A DNA stretch of 28,266 nucleotides from Pleurotus ostreatus/Saccharomyces cerevisiae fusant (taxonomy: Eukaryota > Opisthokonta): NCBI GenBank assembly GCA_024196135.1, contig JAMQCK010000324.1:1-28266 (forward strand), given 5' to 3'. A program made the translations under genes and the position numbers. Positions 1 to 11,027 of the stretch are shown here, piece by piece. Numbering within the stretch: the first letter of the stretch is position 1; every line of letters begins with the position of its first letter. The notes beneath the pieces were generated by a model. It made no database searches and was not told where the DNA came from. It saw only the letters and a list, made by a program, of their open reading frames with translations.

Positions 1-144
1 GAACATTATGGTACATTCATGTGGTATCCTGACTCATGTAACAGTAGTATATATTGAGGGCAAAAGCCCGACTCACTAACGATTCCATCTTGTTTCCTTC
101 CCCCATCTCCGTGTGCCCCAAGTAAGTGTGGAAATATATTCCAG

Positions 145-977
145 GTAAGTCTAGTAAGAGAATCCACTGCCTTCAATAAAGTCCTTGCTATCGAGCGCGC
201 TCGCTCTGTTGGCGTGAACGTCCCTCTTGTGCACCGCATCGTGCCCACCAAGGATAAATGCTACCTCATCATCATGGAATATGTTCACGGGAAGACGCTC
301 GAGCAGCTGTGGAAATCCATCGGCCTGTTCACGGTCTTGCGACTGGCTCTGCAACTCCGCACCTACCTTTCCGCCATGGCTTCGGTCACCTCGCTCACCA
401 CTGGCGGCCTTCACTCCGGAACAGTGCGCTCCGAGTGGCTACGAGGCATATATGGTCCAGTACCTCAAGCATCACCGACTACCTTTACCAACTACCTCAA
501 CTGGTGGCTCACGGAATGCCAACCCGCGGTATATCGCCCACGAACAGACCTCGTGCTCCGTCCCCCCTCCCACCACATACTCGTGCATCAAGATCTCGCC
601 CCGCGCAACATGATCCTGGACCCAAGAGGCCGTCTTTGGCTAATTGATTGGGGACATGCCGGTTTCTACCCGTCATACGTAGAGTACGGATGCATGGAGG
701 CGAGGGGGAGTGCGATGCCCTGGCTGGGCGAAGCAACCTGGATCGCCCGGTGGGGAAGGCTTAAGTGGTCCCTTTTCCGCTTGGTCGCGTGTGGTCTCGG
801 TTGGCGCCATCGAAAGCAGCTTCGAGCGCTCGCAGAAGTGTGCTTGCGGTCCTCGACATTCAAACTCTCGAAAGGACCTTATTCGTCGGGTACGTACGAG
901 CACTGTCGCGAGTCATGTAATACGGTGCTAATCAGATTGCAGACGACGATGATGATGATGATGATGATGGTTTCTGA
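145..977 (+). CDS. APH/kinase-fold phosphotransferase, 5' end unresolved
   Basis: This is an aminoglycoside-phosphotransferase/choline-kinase-like protein; fungal genomes carry many such genes of unknown substrate. The Brenner-type catalytic motif HQDLAPRN lies at 583-606, followed by LIDWGHAGFYP, which carries the metal-binding Asp. I place an intron at 890-942 (GTACGT donor, TGCTAAT branch, TTGCAG acceptor). The last exon (943-977) then encodes nine consecutive Asp, Gly, Phe and a stop. The donor position is conserved in the paralogue at 2.4-3.3 kb, which supports it. Similarity to the paralogue starts near 178. The N-terminal lobe (about 60 residues in the paralogue) is not found in frame; it lies behind an intron whose acceptor I cannot fix (candidates at 144 or 160), or outside the window. 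The frame has a stop at 55-57. From 145 the visible protein is about 259 aa. It may be partial or a decaying copy. Confidence 0.65.
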
Positions 978-1304
978 ATCGCAAACTACATGACCTGACT
1001 TTCCACTGGCATTGTGTGTCTCTTGCCGTACGCTACGCTCGACTTTTGATACGAACCTCGCAAAGAAGTTCGATGGTCCCGTGCCGCAAGAGGTTCCAAC
1101 CTCAATAAATCAGGTTGAGGACAGCCAGTTTGGGACGGCTGCCTCCGGGAGACTAGTGACACATGCACCACTCCATTCACAATGCTAAAATCAGGAGGGG
1201 AATGAACGGAAAGCAGCGTGGCATATCATTTAATGCTTGACAGAGATAGTTCAGAGATAGTTGAGAGCATAGCAATGAACCTTGCTCACCGTGATGAGAC
1301 ATGC
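978..1304. other. Intergenic spacer between convergent genes
   Basis: This 327-bp stretch separates the ends of the plus-strand phosphotransferase gene and the minus-strand DUF7770-like gene. I see no convincing coding exon, RNA gene or repeat. It presumably holds both 3' untranslated regions. Confidence 0.5.
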
Positions 1305-1880
1305 CTAGAAGAACACGCCTTGATCAAGGACCCTCGAGTAGGGTGCTGTCCCGGGAGGGTACGGCCAATAGAGATGGATGGCGTCACTGAGTTCCTTCTT
1401 TGACCGTGCGTCGAGGACACCGGCCTCGACAAGGTCGGACGTGAGCGTCAAAGCCCACATACGGCAACCTTGGCCAACAGCATCAAACTGATACCGGTCG
1501 CGGCGCTTGTCGACGATAGGTTTGAGAATGTGCGCGATGGTAGTTCCCTCGGATACGCTGGCGGTGACAACGCACGCGGCGTTCTTCTCGACGCCGTAGG
1601 GTTTGTTGGTCAAGACGACCACACCGGGCGCAGAAACGTCGAGTGGTACCACCTCCAGGCGGGCGGAAGAGTCCTCGTCAAGCTGGAGGTAGATCGACCA
1701 ATGGTTGGTCGGAGGGACGTCGCCAGCGCCCTCGTTCCTCTCGTTGGGATCGGCGACAAAATGTATCGCGGATATGGGCTTCCCCAACGAGCTCAAGGTA
1801 AACTCGCGTGTATGCCAATGGGCACGATTGGCGGTTATGTGGTTCTGGACATGTGCCACGATATGCTGAGCGGACGACAT
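1305..1880 (-). CDS. DUF7770-like fungal protein
   Basis: This is an intronless 191-aa protein. I chose the ATG at 1880-1878 (MSSAQHIV...) over the 48-codon upstream extension because a TATATAAG box lies about 60 bp upstream at 1946-1939, which leaves no room for a longer coding start. Residues NHWSIYLQL in the middle, GTTIAHIL, and the C-terminal GQGCRMWALTLTSDLVEAG match, from memory, the pattern of the DUF7770 family (an NHW...YL strand and a GCRxW motif). That family is fungal, about 190 aa long, and has no known function. No signal peptide or membrane segment is visible. It sits between two inverted phosphotransferase paralogues in what looks like accessory sequence. The family assignment is from recall and moderate; the coding call is firm. 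Confidence 0.65.
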   Translation of the reverse strand: MSSAQHIVAHVQNHITANRAHWHTREFTLSSLGKPISAIHFVADPNERNEGAGDVPPTNHWSIYLQLDEDSSARLEVVPLDVSAPGVVVLTNKPYGVEKNAACVVTASVSEGTTIAHILKPIVDKRRDRYQFDAVGQGCRMWALTLTSDLVEAGVLDARSKKELSDAIHLYWPYPPGTAPYSRVLDQGVFF

Positions 1881-1938
1881 CGATGTGTTGAAGGGTGTTA
1901 GGAGGAACTTCTTCTTTGGAGCCTTCGCACCTCTAGGT

Positions 1939-1946
1939 CTTATATA
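1939..1946 (-). promoter_or_regulatory. TATA box of the DUF7770-like gene
   Basis: TATATAAG on the minus strand, about 59 bp upstream of the chosen ATG. This spacing is usual for basidiomycete core promoters and decides the start codon. Confidence 0.5.
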
Positions 1947-2020
1947 TGCGGAAGTATTTGAAATGAATGTTGAGGGCGCGCCATCCGCGGAGCCAAAATC
2001 CGTGGAGAACGCTGGATGAG

Positions 2021-2313
2021 TCAACGCGAGTAAACTTCACGATGGCTAGCGCCCAGTACCGAAACGCCCTTCAAGCGCACAAGCGAAGTCGCGGCTGAGG
2101 TGGTGGACCCAAGGGGAAATGTCGCTGCAGAGGCAGAAGGCTGATAAAACCCTGCATCAATCAACAGTGCGATAGCGGTAGGGCCTGCTTTCTGCAGCGT
2201 GGCGCGCGCATGTTTGGCAGAAGTAGGCGCCAACTCCCAGCGCTCTTGCACAGCGGCTAAGTAATGTCAGATGAACTAGTGTGAGTCAAATGTTAGCTTG
2301 ACTTACCAGGCAT
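2021..2313 (-). CDS. Small hypothetical protein, 80 aa, doubtful
   Basis: A two-exon model fits well. ATGCCTG (2313-2307) is followed by a 50-bp intron (2306-2257, GTAAGT donor, TTACTTAG acceptor) and a second exon (2256-2021). The product begins MPAAVQERWELAPTS and is rich in Ala and Ser, with no recognisable domain, signal peptide or membrane helix. Its stop is only about 140 bp upstream of the DUF7770-like start, so it would overlap that gene's promoter. The perfect donor is the main support; there is no homology evidence. It could be a non-coding transcript or chance. Confidence 0.25.
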
Positions 2314-2372
2314 CGTAAGGTAGCGCTAAGGGGCCTACACGCGGTGATGCGTCGAAGGATGGTAGTGTGTAT

Positions 2373-3280
2373 TCAGACCGTACGGACGTCCCCTTGAAGA
2401 TGGTTGGAAACATGCCCGATACGATGGCGTGCACACGTACCCGCCGAATAAGGGCCTCTCGCAAATCGATAGGTCAATGAACGCTGCCTTACAGCGCGTA
2501 AAGCAGCGAGCTGCTTCTTGTACCGCCAGCCAAAGCCACACGCAACCCAGTGGAATAGGGACCATTTGAGTCTCCACCACCATGCGGCCCATGTTCGGGC
2601 GTATATCCGTATTCCATGACGGGTGGATAGAACCCGGCGTGTCCCCAGTCGATGATCCACAGGTGGCCTCTGTGATCCATGATCATATTGCGAGGTGCCA
2701 GGTCTTGATGTGCGAGAATGTAGTACAGAGCGGGTTCGAGGAGTAGCTCAGCTTGTGAGGGCTCGAAGCCCGTGAGCCACCAATTGAGGTAGTTCGAGAA
2801 TTGCGTTGGCGAGGCGTGGATAACTGGGCCGTACACGCCATGGATCCATTCGGAGCGCACTTGGCCCGAATGAAGGCCGCCAGTGGTAAGCGAAGTGACC
2901 GTGGCCATAGCGCGAAGGTGCTTTCGAAGCTGCAGAGCAAGTCGAATCGTCATCCACAGGCTCATGGTTTTCCAAAGCTGCTCCAGCGTCATCCCGTCGA
3001 CGAAGTCCATGACGATAAAGTGTCCTCCCTTCTTGTAGGGTACAACGCGATAAAACACGGGTACCGGCACGCCAACAGATCGCGCACGTTCCATCGCAAG
3101 GACCTCATCTTGCGGGTCGATCAAATAGGGGACCAGTTTGGCGACCAGGTGAGAGGATAATCTCCGTACTGCCTCGGGGCGTGTCGTATGTAGACGAGGG
3201 CTGTTTGTGATGTAGTGCACAAGTTCGACATCGGTGTAGGATGAGAGGGCCGTCTCATCGAAGGGCTTTTCTATGGACAT
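2373..3280 (-). pseudogene. APH/kinase-fold phosphotransferase paralogue, frameshifted
   Basis: This is a paralogue of the gene at 145-977. I start it at the ATG at 3280-3278 (MSIEKPFDETAL...), since the 43 codons upstream look non-coding. It keeps the N-terminal lobe, GVPVPVFYRVVP, FVDGMTLEQLWK, the catalytic HQDLAPRN and WIIDWGHAGFYP. Just after EYG (around 2600) it has 11 nt where the other copy has 45 nt before the next shared block, a net loss of 34 nt. The original frame then reads into unrelated residues and stops at 2489. The shared C-terminus (RLKWSLF..., VACGFGWR, GPYSAG) continues in another frame to 2441. The conserved intron donor follows there, but its branch site is degraded. 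A truncated protein of about 263 aa with intact catalytic motifs could still be made. Confidence 0.7.
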
Positions 3281-3490
3281 GTTTGCTTGAGTCAAGCAGT
3301 CGAGCGCAAGCCGCGATCCAATACTTGCGGCAGATGCCAAATGGTTGCCACAAAAGGCCTTCGCCCGCGCCGATGAAGTTGGGAACACATTTGGATCGTT
3401 CTGCTCCAAGTCATCTTGGGGAAAAGGCTAGTGTTCAAGAAGGCACAGTAGTTTCATTGACAAGCAACAAGGACAAAACGCGCACACAAA

Positions 3491-5202
3491 TCATTCCCTC
3501 GCCCAACTCCATGTCCATTCCGCATCTGTAGGATTTGCTTGACACTGCCGATATCGCTCGAAGTCTGGTCGCCAGACCCTTACTGTTCCATCGTCCGCGC
3601 ACGTCGCCAACGAATCCCTCGCCCAGCTTACCGCCCCCACATCCCCCGTCTGCCCCTTCAGCTCCACACCTGCCACCGGCGTAGTCCTTGGCCGCCCAGC
3701 ATTCGCCATATCATACAAGAACGCCCTCCCTTGACCGCCCGTGCTCCCACTCGCCAGCCACCTCCCACATGAGGACAGATCGAGCCCGAGGTAGAAGTTG
3801 TTCGTCTGCATGCGGTCGTGCACGCAGCTAAAGGGCAATGGGTCGAGAGTGTGGGCGGAGTAGGTGTGGATGCGCGAGTCGAGGCCGAGGGCGAAGAGCA
3901 GGCCGGAGGTGGGCCCGAAGCCGGAGACAATGCTGGCGATGCCGCGGGGGCGGCGGGCGCCTTGGGAAATGGTGGGGTCAGTAGCTGACATGAGCAGGGG
4001 TTCTGAGATTTCGATGGGTTTCGTTCGCTTGGTCCGCCGGGCGGGTTTGGGGTCGCGGAGGTCCCAGGAGCGGAGGATACTGGTTAAAATTGAGCAAAAA
4101 ATAAGGACGGCAAGGACCCTTAGGACTTACCCATCTGCAGACCCACTGCTGACCAAGGCGTAGGACATCGTGTCCGTGTACGCTAAGCTCGTGACACCTT
4201 TCGGCATAGGCGGCGACTTCGTCTTCCTGCCCTTCGGTTTCTGCGATGACTCTTCATGCGCACGAACGATACTCTTCACAGGCGTGAGTGACCCATCCTC
4301 GTTCCGCCGCTCTGCAGCCCGCAAGTCCCAGATGTGGATGCATCCATCTCGTCCGCCAGTCGCCAGAATATCGCGATGTGCGGGGTCCCAGATGGATGTC
4401 TTGACGGTCGAGGCGTGAGCGCGGAGCGTGTAGACGAGGTCGGATGTCGCGACGTTGGTGATGTGGGTAGAGAGATCGCCGCCGGAAGTCGCAAGTAGCG
4501 TGTCCGTGGCATCCCATCTGAGGCTGAAGATACCGTTTGTGTGAGGGCGTAGGGTGGTTCGTTGAGGCTCGGGGTCCCAGGGATGTCGGGGAGTGGTTTT
4601 GATGATCTGTACGCTGCCCTCTTCTGTCGCGACTGCGAGCGCCGACTCCTCTCCTCGTTTGGACTCTGATCCGTACGAATGAGTAAGGAAACATGTAGAG
4701 ATGAATGTAACCACGCACTGTTGGTATACTCGCAAGCGTAAGGTGGGATGACATTCCCCGTGTCCTCAGATCGACATGTGTACACATCGGTCTTCGATGA
4801 CGATATGAATGTCTGTAGAATCGGGCGGGTAGAGTCTGAGGATATTGTCAGTGAGTGCGGTTACACGAGCAGATTCAACGTACAGCTCTGCACACCCCAG
4901 GTCTGTCTTTGTCTTGAACTCTCCAGCAACTGAGCGGGAAGCTTGATGCGACGGCGTGAAGCCGTGAAAACATCCTCTTCATCGCTACTTTCATATTCAT
5001 CGTCAGTAGAATCGGCGGAGAGTCTTGGGCGTTTGTTCGCAAAGAAGAGATCGGACGTTCCAGGTCGCCTTTTCTTCTCGCTGGCTCGAGGTGTCGGTAG
5101 GAAGGTAGTGGTCTTCCTATGCGTGGGCGTCACTGCCTGTTCTTCGTTGACGCGGTCATGAAGAACAGGTCGAGCAGGAGAGGATGACGGGCTAGGTAGC
5201 AT
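3491..5202 (-). CDS. CDT2: Cdt2/DTL homologue, WD40 substrate receptor of CRL4
   Basis: Cdt2 recruits PCNA-bound proteins such as Cdt1 to the Cul4-Ddb1 ubiquitin ligase during S phase and after DNA damage. Four exons join in phase: 5202-4884, 4835-4719, 4665-4131 and 4079-3491, with introns of 48, 53 and 51 bp, giving 519 aa. The first 106 residues are basic, acidic and disordered (SSDEEDVF). WD repeats follow from PPYACEY (about 138) to the C-terminus, for example LAVATEEGSVQ, FSLRWDATDTLLATSG, DILATGGRDG and SLATCADDGTVRVW. Two WDxR motifs, WDLR at about 258 and 329, match the Ddb1-contact signature of DCAF receptors. The order (RDG...WDLR, a basic linker, then SADG...WDLR) is that of Cdt2 rather than a generic WD40 protein. 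It diverges from LYS12. Possible S-phase element at 5275-5283. Confidence 0.85.
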
Positions 5203-5274
5203 TCCAAAAGGATGAGCTCAAGAGGTATCAGTGAGACTTTGCAGAGTACTCGACGCCAGAGTGAGCGCGCGCCT

Positions 5275-5283
5275 GGACGCGAA
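5275..5283. promoter_or_regulatory. MCB/SCB-like element upstream of CDT2
   Basis: GGACGCGAA lies 73-81 bp upstream of the CDT2 start in the spacer shared with LYS12. It resembles the ACGCG core of MBF sites, but one short match in GC-rich DNA is weak evidence. Confidence 0.25.
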
Positions 5284-5473
5284 CGAGTGGCAAGATGGTG
5301 TCGGTAAACAAGCCACGCAAAGACGCATCACTCGATCACGCGACCGCGTTTGATCGGACTTGCACGTCCGAATCCCGCCCGGTCCGATCGTTCCTGCAGA
5401 TCACTGAGTCCGAAGTCGTGCTGCTTGACTTCATCCTCCTCACCTCACCTCCTACTCCCCTCAACCTACCAAA

Positions 5474-7114
<1,641 letters not shown>

Positions 7115-8742
7115 GTGGGGGTGTAGAACTAGTTGAGTGTATACTTGTGATCTATCCGTACTTGATGATCTATTAGAGATGCATGCAGCGTGGGCAAGGG
7201 ATCCGCGGGTCTGGCGCCCTTAGACTTCTGCGTGAAGGGGAGGGCCCTGCCGCGTCAAGGGGAGAGGCGCCTCGGCTGCGTGGGCAGTCATGAGATGCTG
7301 CAAGTGGCGCCTGGACACTGCTGCTAATTGTGATCCAAGAGGATGCTTGCCAGATGCGAAGCACCCTTTACTCTTTCCCCCCACTACACAGCCGCTCTGC
7401 TCTCGAGATTGGCCACCTGGATGCTCTCGTCCAATATTATCTAAGTGCTCTCATCCATCGGAACTAATCCCCGTGTGATAGGTAGACTCAATCCCATTTT
7501 CGCAGCCCTCCGTACGAGACCGACGAATCGGCTGGTCTCCCATGGCGAATTGGCGACTATGGGAGACCACGGCAACATACGCACGTGAGGCGCCCACACT
7601 TCTCTTCGGCGGCGCTTCTGTTCAGGACGTCGACGAAGGGCCCTCATTCAGCTCTAGGTTCCCTATTCGGTCCCTGGAGGTCCATCGCAGCTTCCCTATA
7701 GGTGAACAGCAGCTTTTCTAAGCGCCCCCTGCAACTGACTGCGCCTTCGCTAAAGGACCACCCTGACTTCCTCATAGACTCACCGTCGCTTCGCAATATG
7801 ACCCCATCGGGCCCCGGACGGCTTCTGCCAGCTCATTCCTCCGCGCTTCTCCCAGTCATAGGCACCGACTGACATGAGGGGCTTACTGCAGCGGTCGACC
7901 GCTCTCTCTCCGCGATTGTCATTGCGCAGCGTGGTGCGCACACATTGGGAAGCGTGGTACGCTCACACGTCCCCGACGGCCAGTTATTTTGCTTCCAAGG
8001 CCTACGACCACACTTCTCCATCGCCAGCGCGGACGGTTTGTGCCCTCCGTTGACAGCACCGCATCCTCCATCACCGGTCCCGCACCCTCTCTCGACAGCA
8101 CCGCACCTCCCATCGACGCAGAAGAGATCGCGCGCCTCGTCGCAGACCACGATCTGCAGTTTCGGCCCCGTAGGAACTTGAGCAGCGCTCATCAAACACC
8201 TACCACGCTCCTCGTCCACGCTGACATCCCGGTGCCGGTGGCAGCCCTGGCTCACTTGCACATCCCTAGTCCACCCGCGCATATCAGCAGTCTACCTGCA
8301 CATCACTAGCCTGCACCCCTCACTAGCCTTCACTCCTCGTAATTTAGGCCCTCCGTTGGTATCACCGGGCCTTGCGCTGATATCGCTGGACCTACACTCC
8401 TCCTTGGCACCGTCGACTCGTTGAAGCTAGCCTGCCGTCCAGCACCCGTGCTTCACTCGTCTACCCGCGCATATCAGCCCCGACCCCGCGGATCCGTCCT
8501 CGGCCAACCTTCGTGTACACTTCCCCCGCACTAACACACCGGTCATCGACCCGCACTAACAGCCCGGACGTCGACCGTCGGCCTTACAACGCACCCACGT
8601 CACCGGCTGCTGTGCAGCGTACTTATACGCGGCCTGGGCTGCGGGAGAGCGTTCATTTGCTCGCGCGACCAGCTGCTGTATAATTGAGGGACAATTCATC
8701 CCTCGCCGACTACTGGACCTGATCGCGGTGGATTGAGCAACC
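7115..8742. other. Long intergenic stretch with degenerate repeats
   Basis: These 1.6 kb hold no gene I can support. The first part is the LYS12 3' region. From about 8040 to 8600 there are imperfect repeats: a TGACAGCACCGCA/CGACAGCACCGCA pair 42 bp apart (8050 and 8092), ACCCGCGCATATCAGC twice (8275 and 8463), and a doubled block around CGACCCGCACTAACA near 8545. Open frames here (for example 7989-8309) are low-complexity Pro/Ser/Ala and lack splice support. The end holds the promoter of the DUF6534 gene. Confidence 0.5.
8679..8685 (+). promoter_or_regulatory. TATA-like element of the DUF6534 gene
   Basis: TATAATT lies about 60 bp upstream of the ATG at 8743, a normal spacing for a TATA element in this window. 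Confidence 0.35.
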
Positions 8743-10579
8743 ATGGACCCCACAATGGCCGCGCCCCATCTCGACGTCGATGCGAAGCTCGGCTCAGCGT
8801 TCATAGGCTGCGTTGTCGCGGGAATGTGAGTTTTATGTCTGGTATTCCGTCTATTTTCACCTTCTTCCGTGTGTTTTATTAACCTCCTTATATTCTTCAT
8901 TTCTCCGTACATTTTGACCCTCGTCACTTACTCACTCCATCTTCCCAGCCTCTACGGCATCACCTGCTTCCAGACCTACAACTACTACAAGGGCCGCTTC
9001 GAGGACCCGTGGACGCTGGATGCGTTCGTGTACTCGTTGTGGTGAGTATGCCCCCCCCCTCGCCTTTTACTTTGCAAGCTGGACTTCCTAACACGTTCAC
9101 AGGACCCTTGAGACTATTCACCTCGGCCTCGTCATGCACGGCTGCTACTTCTACATGGTCACGAATTACAATAATCCGGCGAGCATGATCAGTCCGACGT
9201 GGAGTTTGTTGGTGCGTTTTTTGGGCTGCTTGTTTGCGCACTCAAAACTGAGCGGACTACAGACACAAATATTCGTGACCGTGCGTCCCCGTCTCTTCCT
9301 CCCGGTTCCGACCCATTGACGACGACTCGCAGTGTGTGACGGACGTCGCGATTCGAGGGTGAGCATTCCATACACAGTTGCTGCTAGTCGTCGGAGGCTG
9401 ACGTCCACTCAGATTCTTCGGCCGTCGCGTCTGGGTCTGTGAGCTAGCACCCTGTGAGGTCTGCAGCGGCCGGTGACCAGCTTCCTGCAGTGACAGCACA
9501 GCGCAACCGGCCGCTGGCCTACGTCCTGGTCTTCTGTATCGGCGCGTCGTCGCTCTTGACATTCTGTGAGTGTCTGGCAGTTACGAATGATCTACTCGCT
9601 CACCTCGCTTCAAGCCTCCGGCGTGGGTATGTGTTCTGTTACTTGGGCCCTCTGCATCACTAACGTCAGGCTCAAGCTTTTGGCACCAAAGCGTACGTCG
9701 AGAAATCATTGCCTCACTGAAGGTTCCACCCACTGATTCTCCGCCCGCAGCTTCATGGTTGGCACCTTCGCAGCCTTCAATGAGATCTCCGTACGTTGGT
9801 TGACAGTCCACTGGTCCTGCTCACGACTCACCTTGCTACTTAGTATCTGCTCTACACCTCCCTCGGCAGCGGCGTCGTGGCTGACGCCTTCATCGCCGTG
9901 TCCATGTGCGTCCTGCTCTCGCAGAGCAGGACAGGCGTGCGCAACACGGACTCGGTGATCGATACCCTGATGATGTATACCATCAATACCAGTGCGTGTA
10001 TCCGTCTGTCGCAAGCACAGATTGCTCACAGCGCGTACAACCGTAGGCCTGCTCACGACGTACGTGTCGTAAAGTCTTCCGTCGCATGACACGCGTGCCC
10101 TCCATCGCTGAAGTTCTGACGGGTTTTACAGCGTGTGCTCTGCCGCTTGCTTCATCAGCTACGCGGTCCGCCCGAACGAGTTTATATTCTTGGGCATCTA
10201 CTTCGTCCTAAGCGAATGTACGTCTTTCTCAGCGTGTTGGCTCTCCCGCGACTGACACTTCTCCTAGTCTTCATCAACAGTCTTCTTGCGTCGTGTACGT
10301 TCATGCCTCATCACATCCACTAGCGACTTACTTGGTCACGCAGTGAACGCGCGCACCATCATCAGGAGTAGGAGTACAGCGAAGTCCGACACGCCAGCCG
10401 CGCGCACTGTTACATTGCAGGCCTTGTCGAGAGGGCAGGCGTCGACGGACACGTCTATGTCCTTCCCGACTGTGAAGACAACAGATGCATACTCTGTTAC
10501 CTCACCAAGAGGGACGGTCGCTTACGATTGCTCGCCTGGAAATTTCAGAGAGCATCTCGAGTACGACATGTCAGCATGA
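8743..10579 (+). CDS. DUF6534 multi-pass membrane protein, 15 exons
   Basis: The family is expanded in Agaricomycetes and its function is unknown. I join exons 8743-8825, 8949-9041, 9103-9211, 9263-9280, 9333-9358, 9413-9438, 9497-9565, 9615-9622, 9670-9692, 9751-9790, 9844-9991, 10047-10059, 10132-10217, 10268-10294 and 10344-10579. All phases fit and give 334 aa. Family landmarks run in order: LGSAFIGCVVAGILYGITCF (first helix), YYKGRFEDPW, HLGLVMHGCYFYMVTNY, RGFFGRRVW, SRTGVRNTDS...MMYTINT, FIFLGIYFVLS and SLLASLNAR. About seven hydrophobic helices are expected. The C-terminal tail is Ser/Thr-rich and probably cytoplasmic. The 8-nt exon at 9615-9622 (donor GTGGGT) is the least certain; without it the frame from 9497 to 9751 cannot be joined. 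Confidence 0.8.
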
Positions 10580-11027
10580 CTGGAGGATCATTTGGCGGGG
10601 TGTATGTATGATATGTAGTCAAGGGACGACTCTTATGTGTGTATGTAACTTAGCGAGGACGTTTTACTGTCTTGCCGGCCTCTAGACGTGCGTTTTGTGA
10701 GGTAAAGACGAAGTTCAACACAGGGTCATGTGATTTTCGGCATTTTCCGACGGACGTTCGGCCGGCGCAATTGTTGTCAATGATCTCAACGCGATCGGAC
10801 AAGCGCGTCGTTGCTCCCCTTCGCGTCAGGCGCGTTGATGTTCTCGACGAGCCCGACAATACACTCTCTGCGAAACCCGACATATTCTTGCATCTTGTCT
10901 CTTTCTCTCGTGCGATAACGACTGCCGCTCGCCTATCTGACTCTTGGTTACTCAAACCTACACCGCCCTGCGCCCAGCACTCGTCTGACAACCTCGAGGA
11001 CTCGTCTTCTCAGACCAGCAACATCAG
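10580..11027. other. Intergenic spacer, promoter of the GW-rich gene
   Basis: This 448-bp stretch holds the 3' end of the DUF6534 gene and the promoter of the next gene. No coding exon, repeat or clear TATA box is seen. Confidence 0.4.

Noticed and set aside
1881..2024. 48-codon N-terminal extension of the DUF7770-like gene
   Set aside because: It begins at a non-ATG codon and overlaps the TATA box at 1939-1946.
3281..3409. 43-codon N-terminal extension of the broken phosphotransferase
   Set aside because: It has no counterpart in the family, and its sequence looks like 5' untranslated region.
5350..5400. tRNA-like T-loop match near CGTCCGAATCCCG
   Set aside because: No matching acceptor, D or anticodon stems could be drawn around it.
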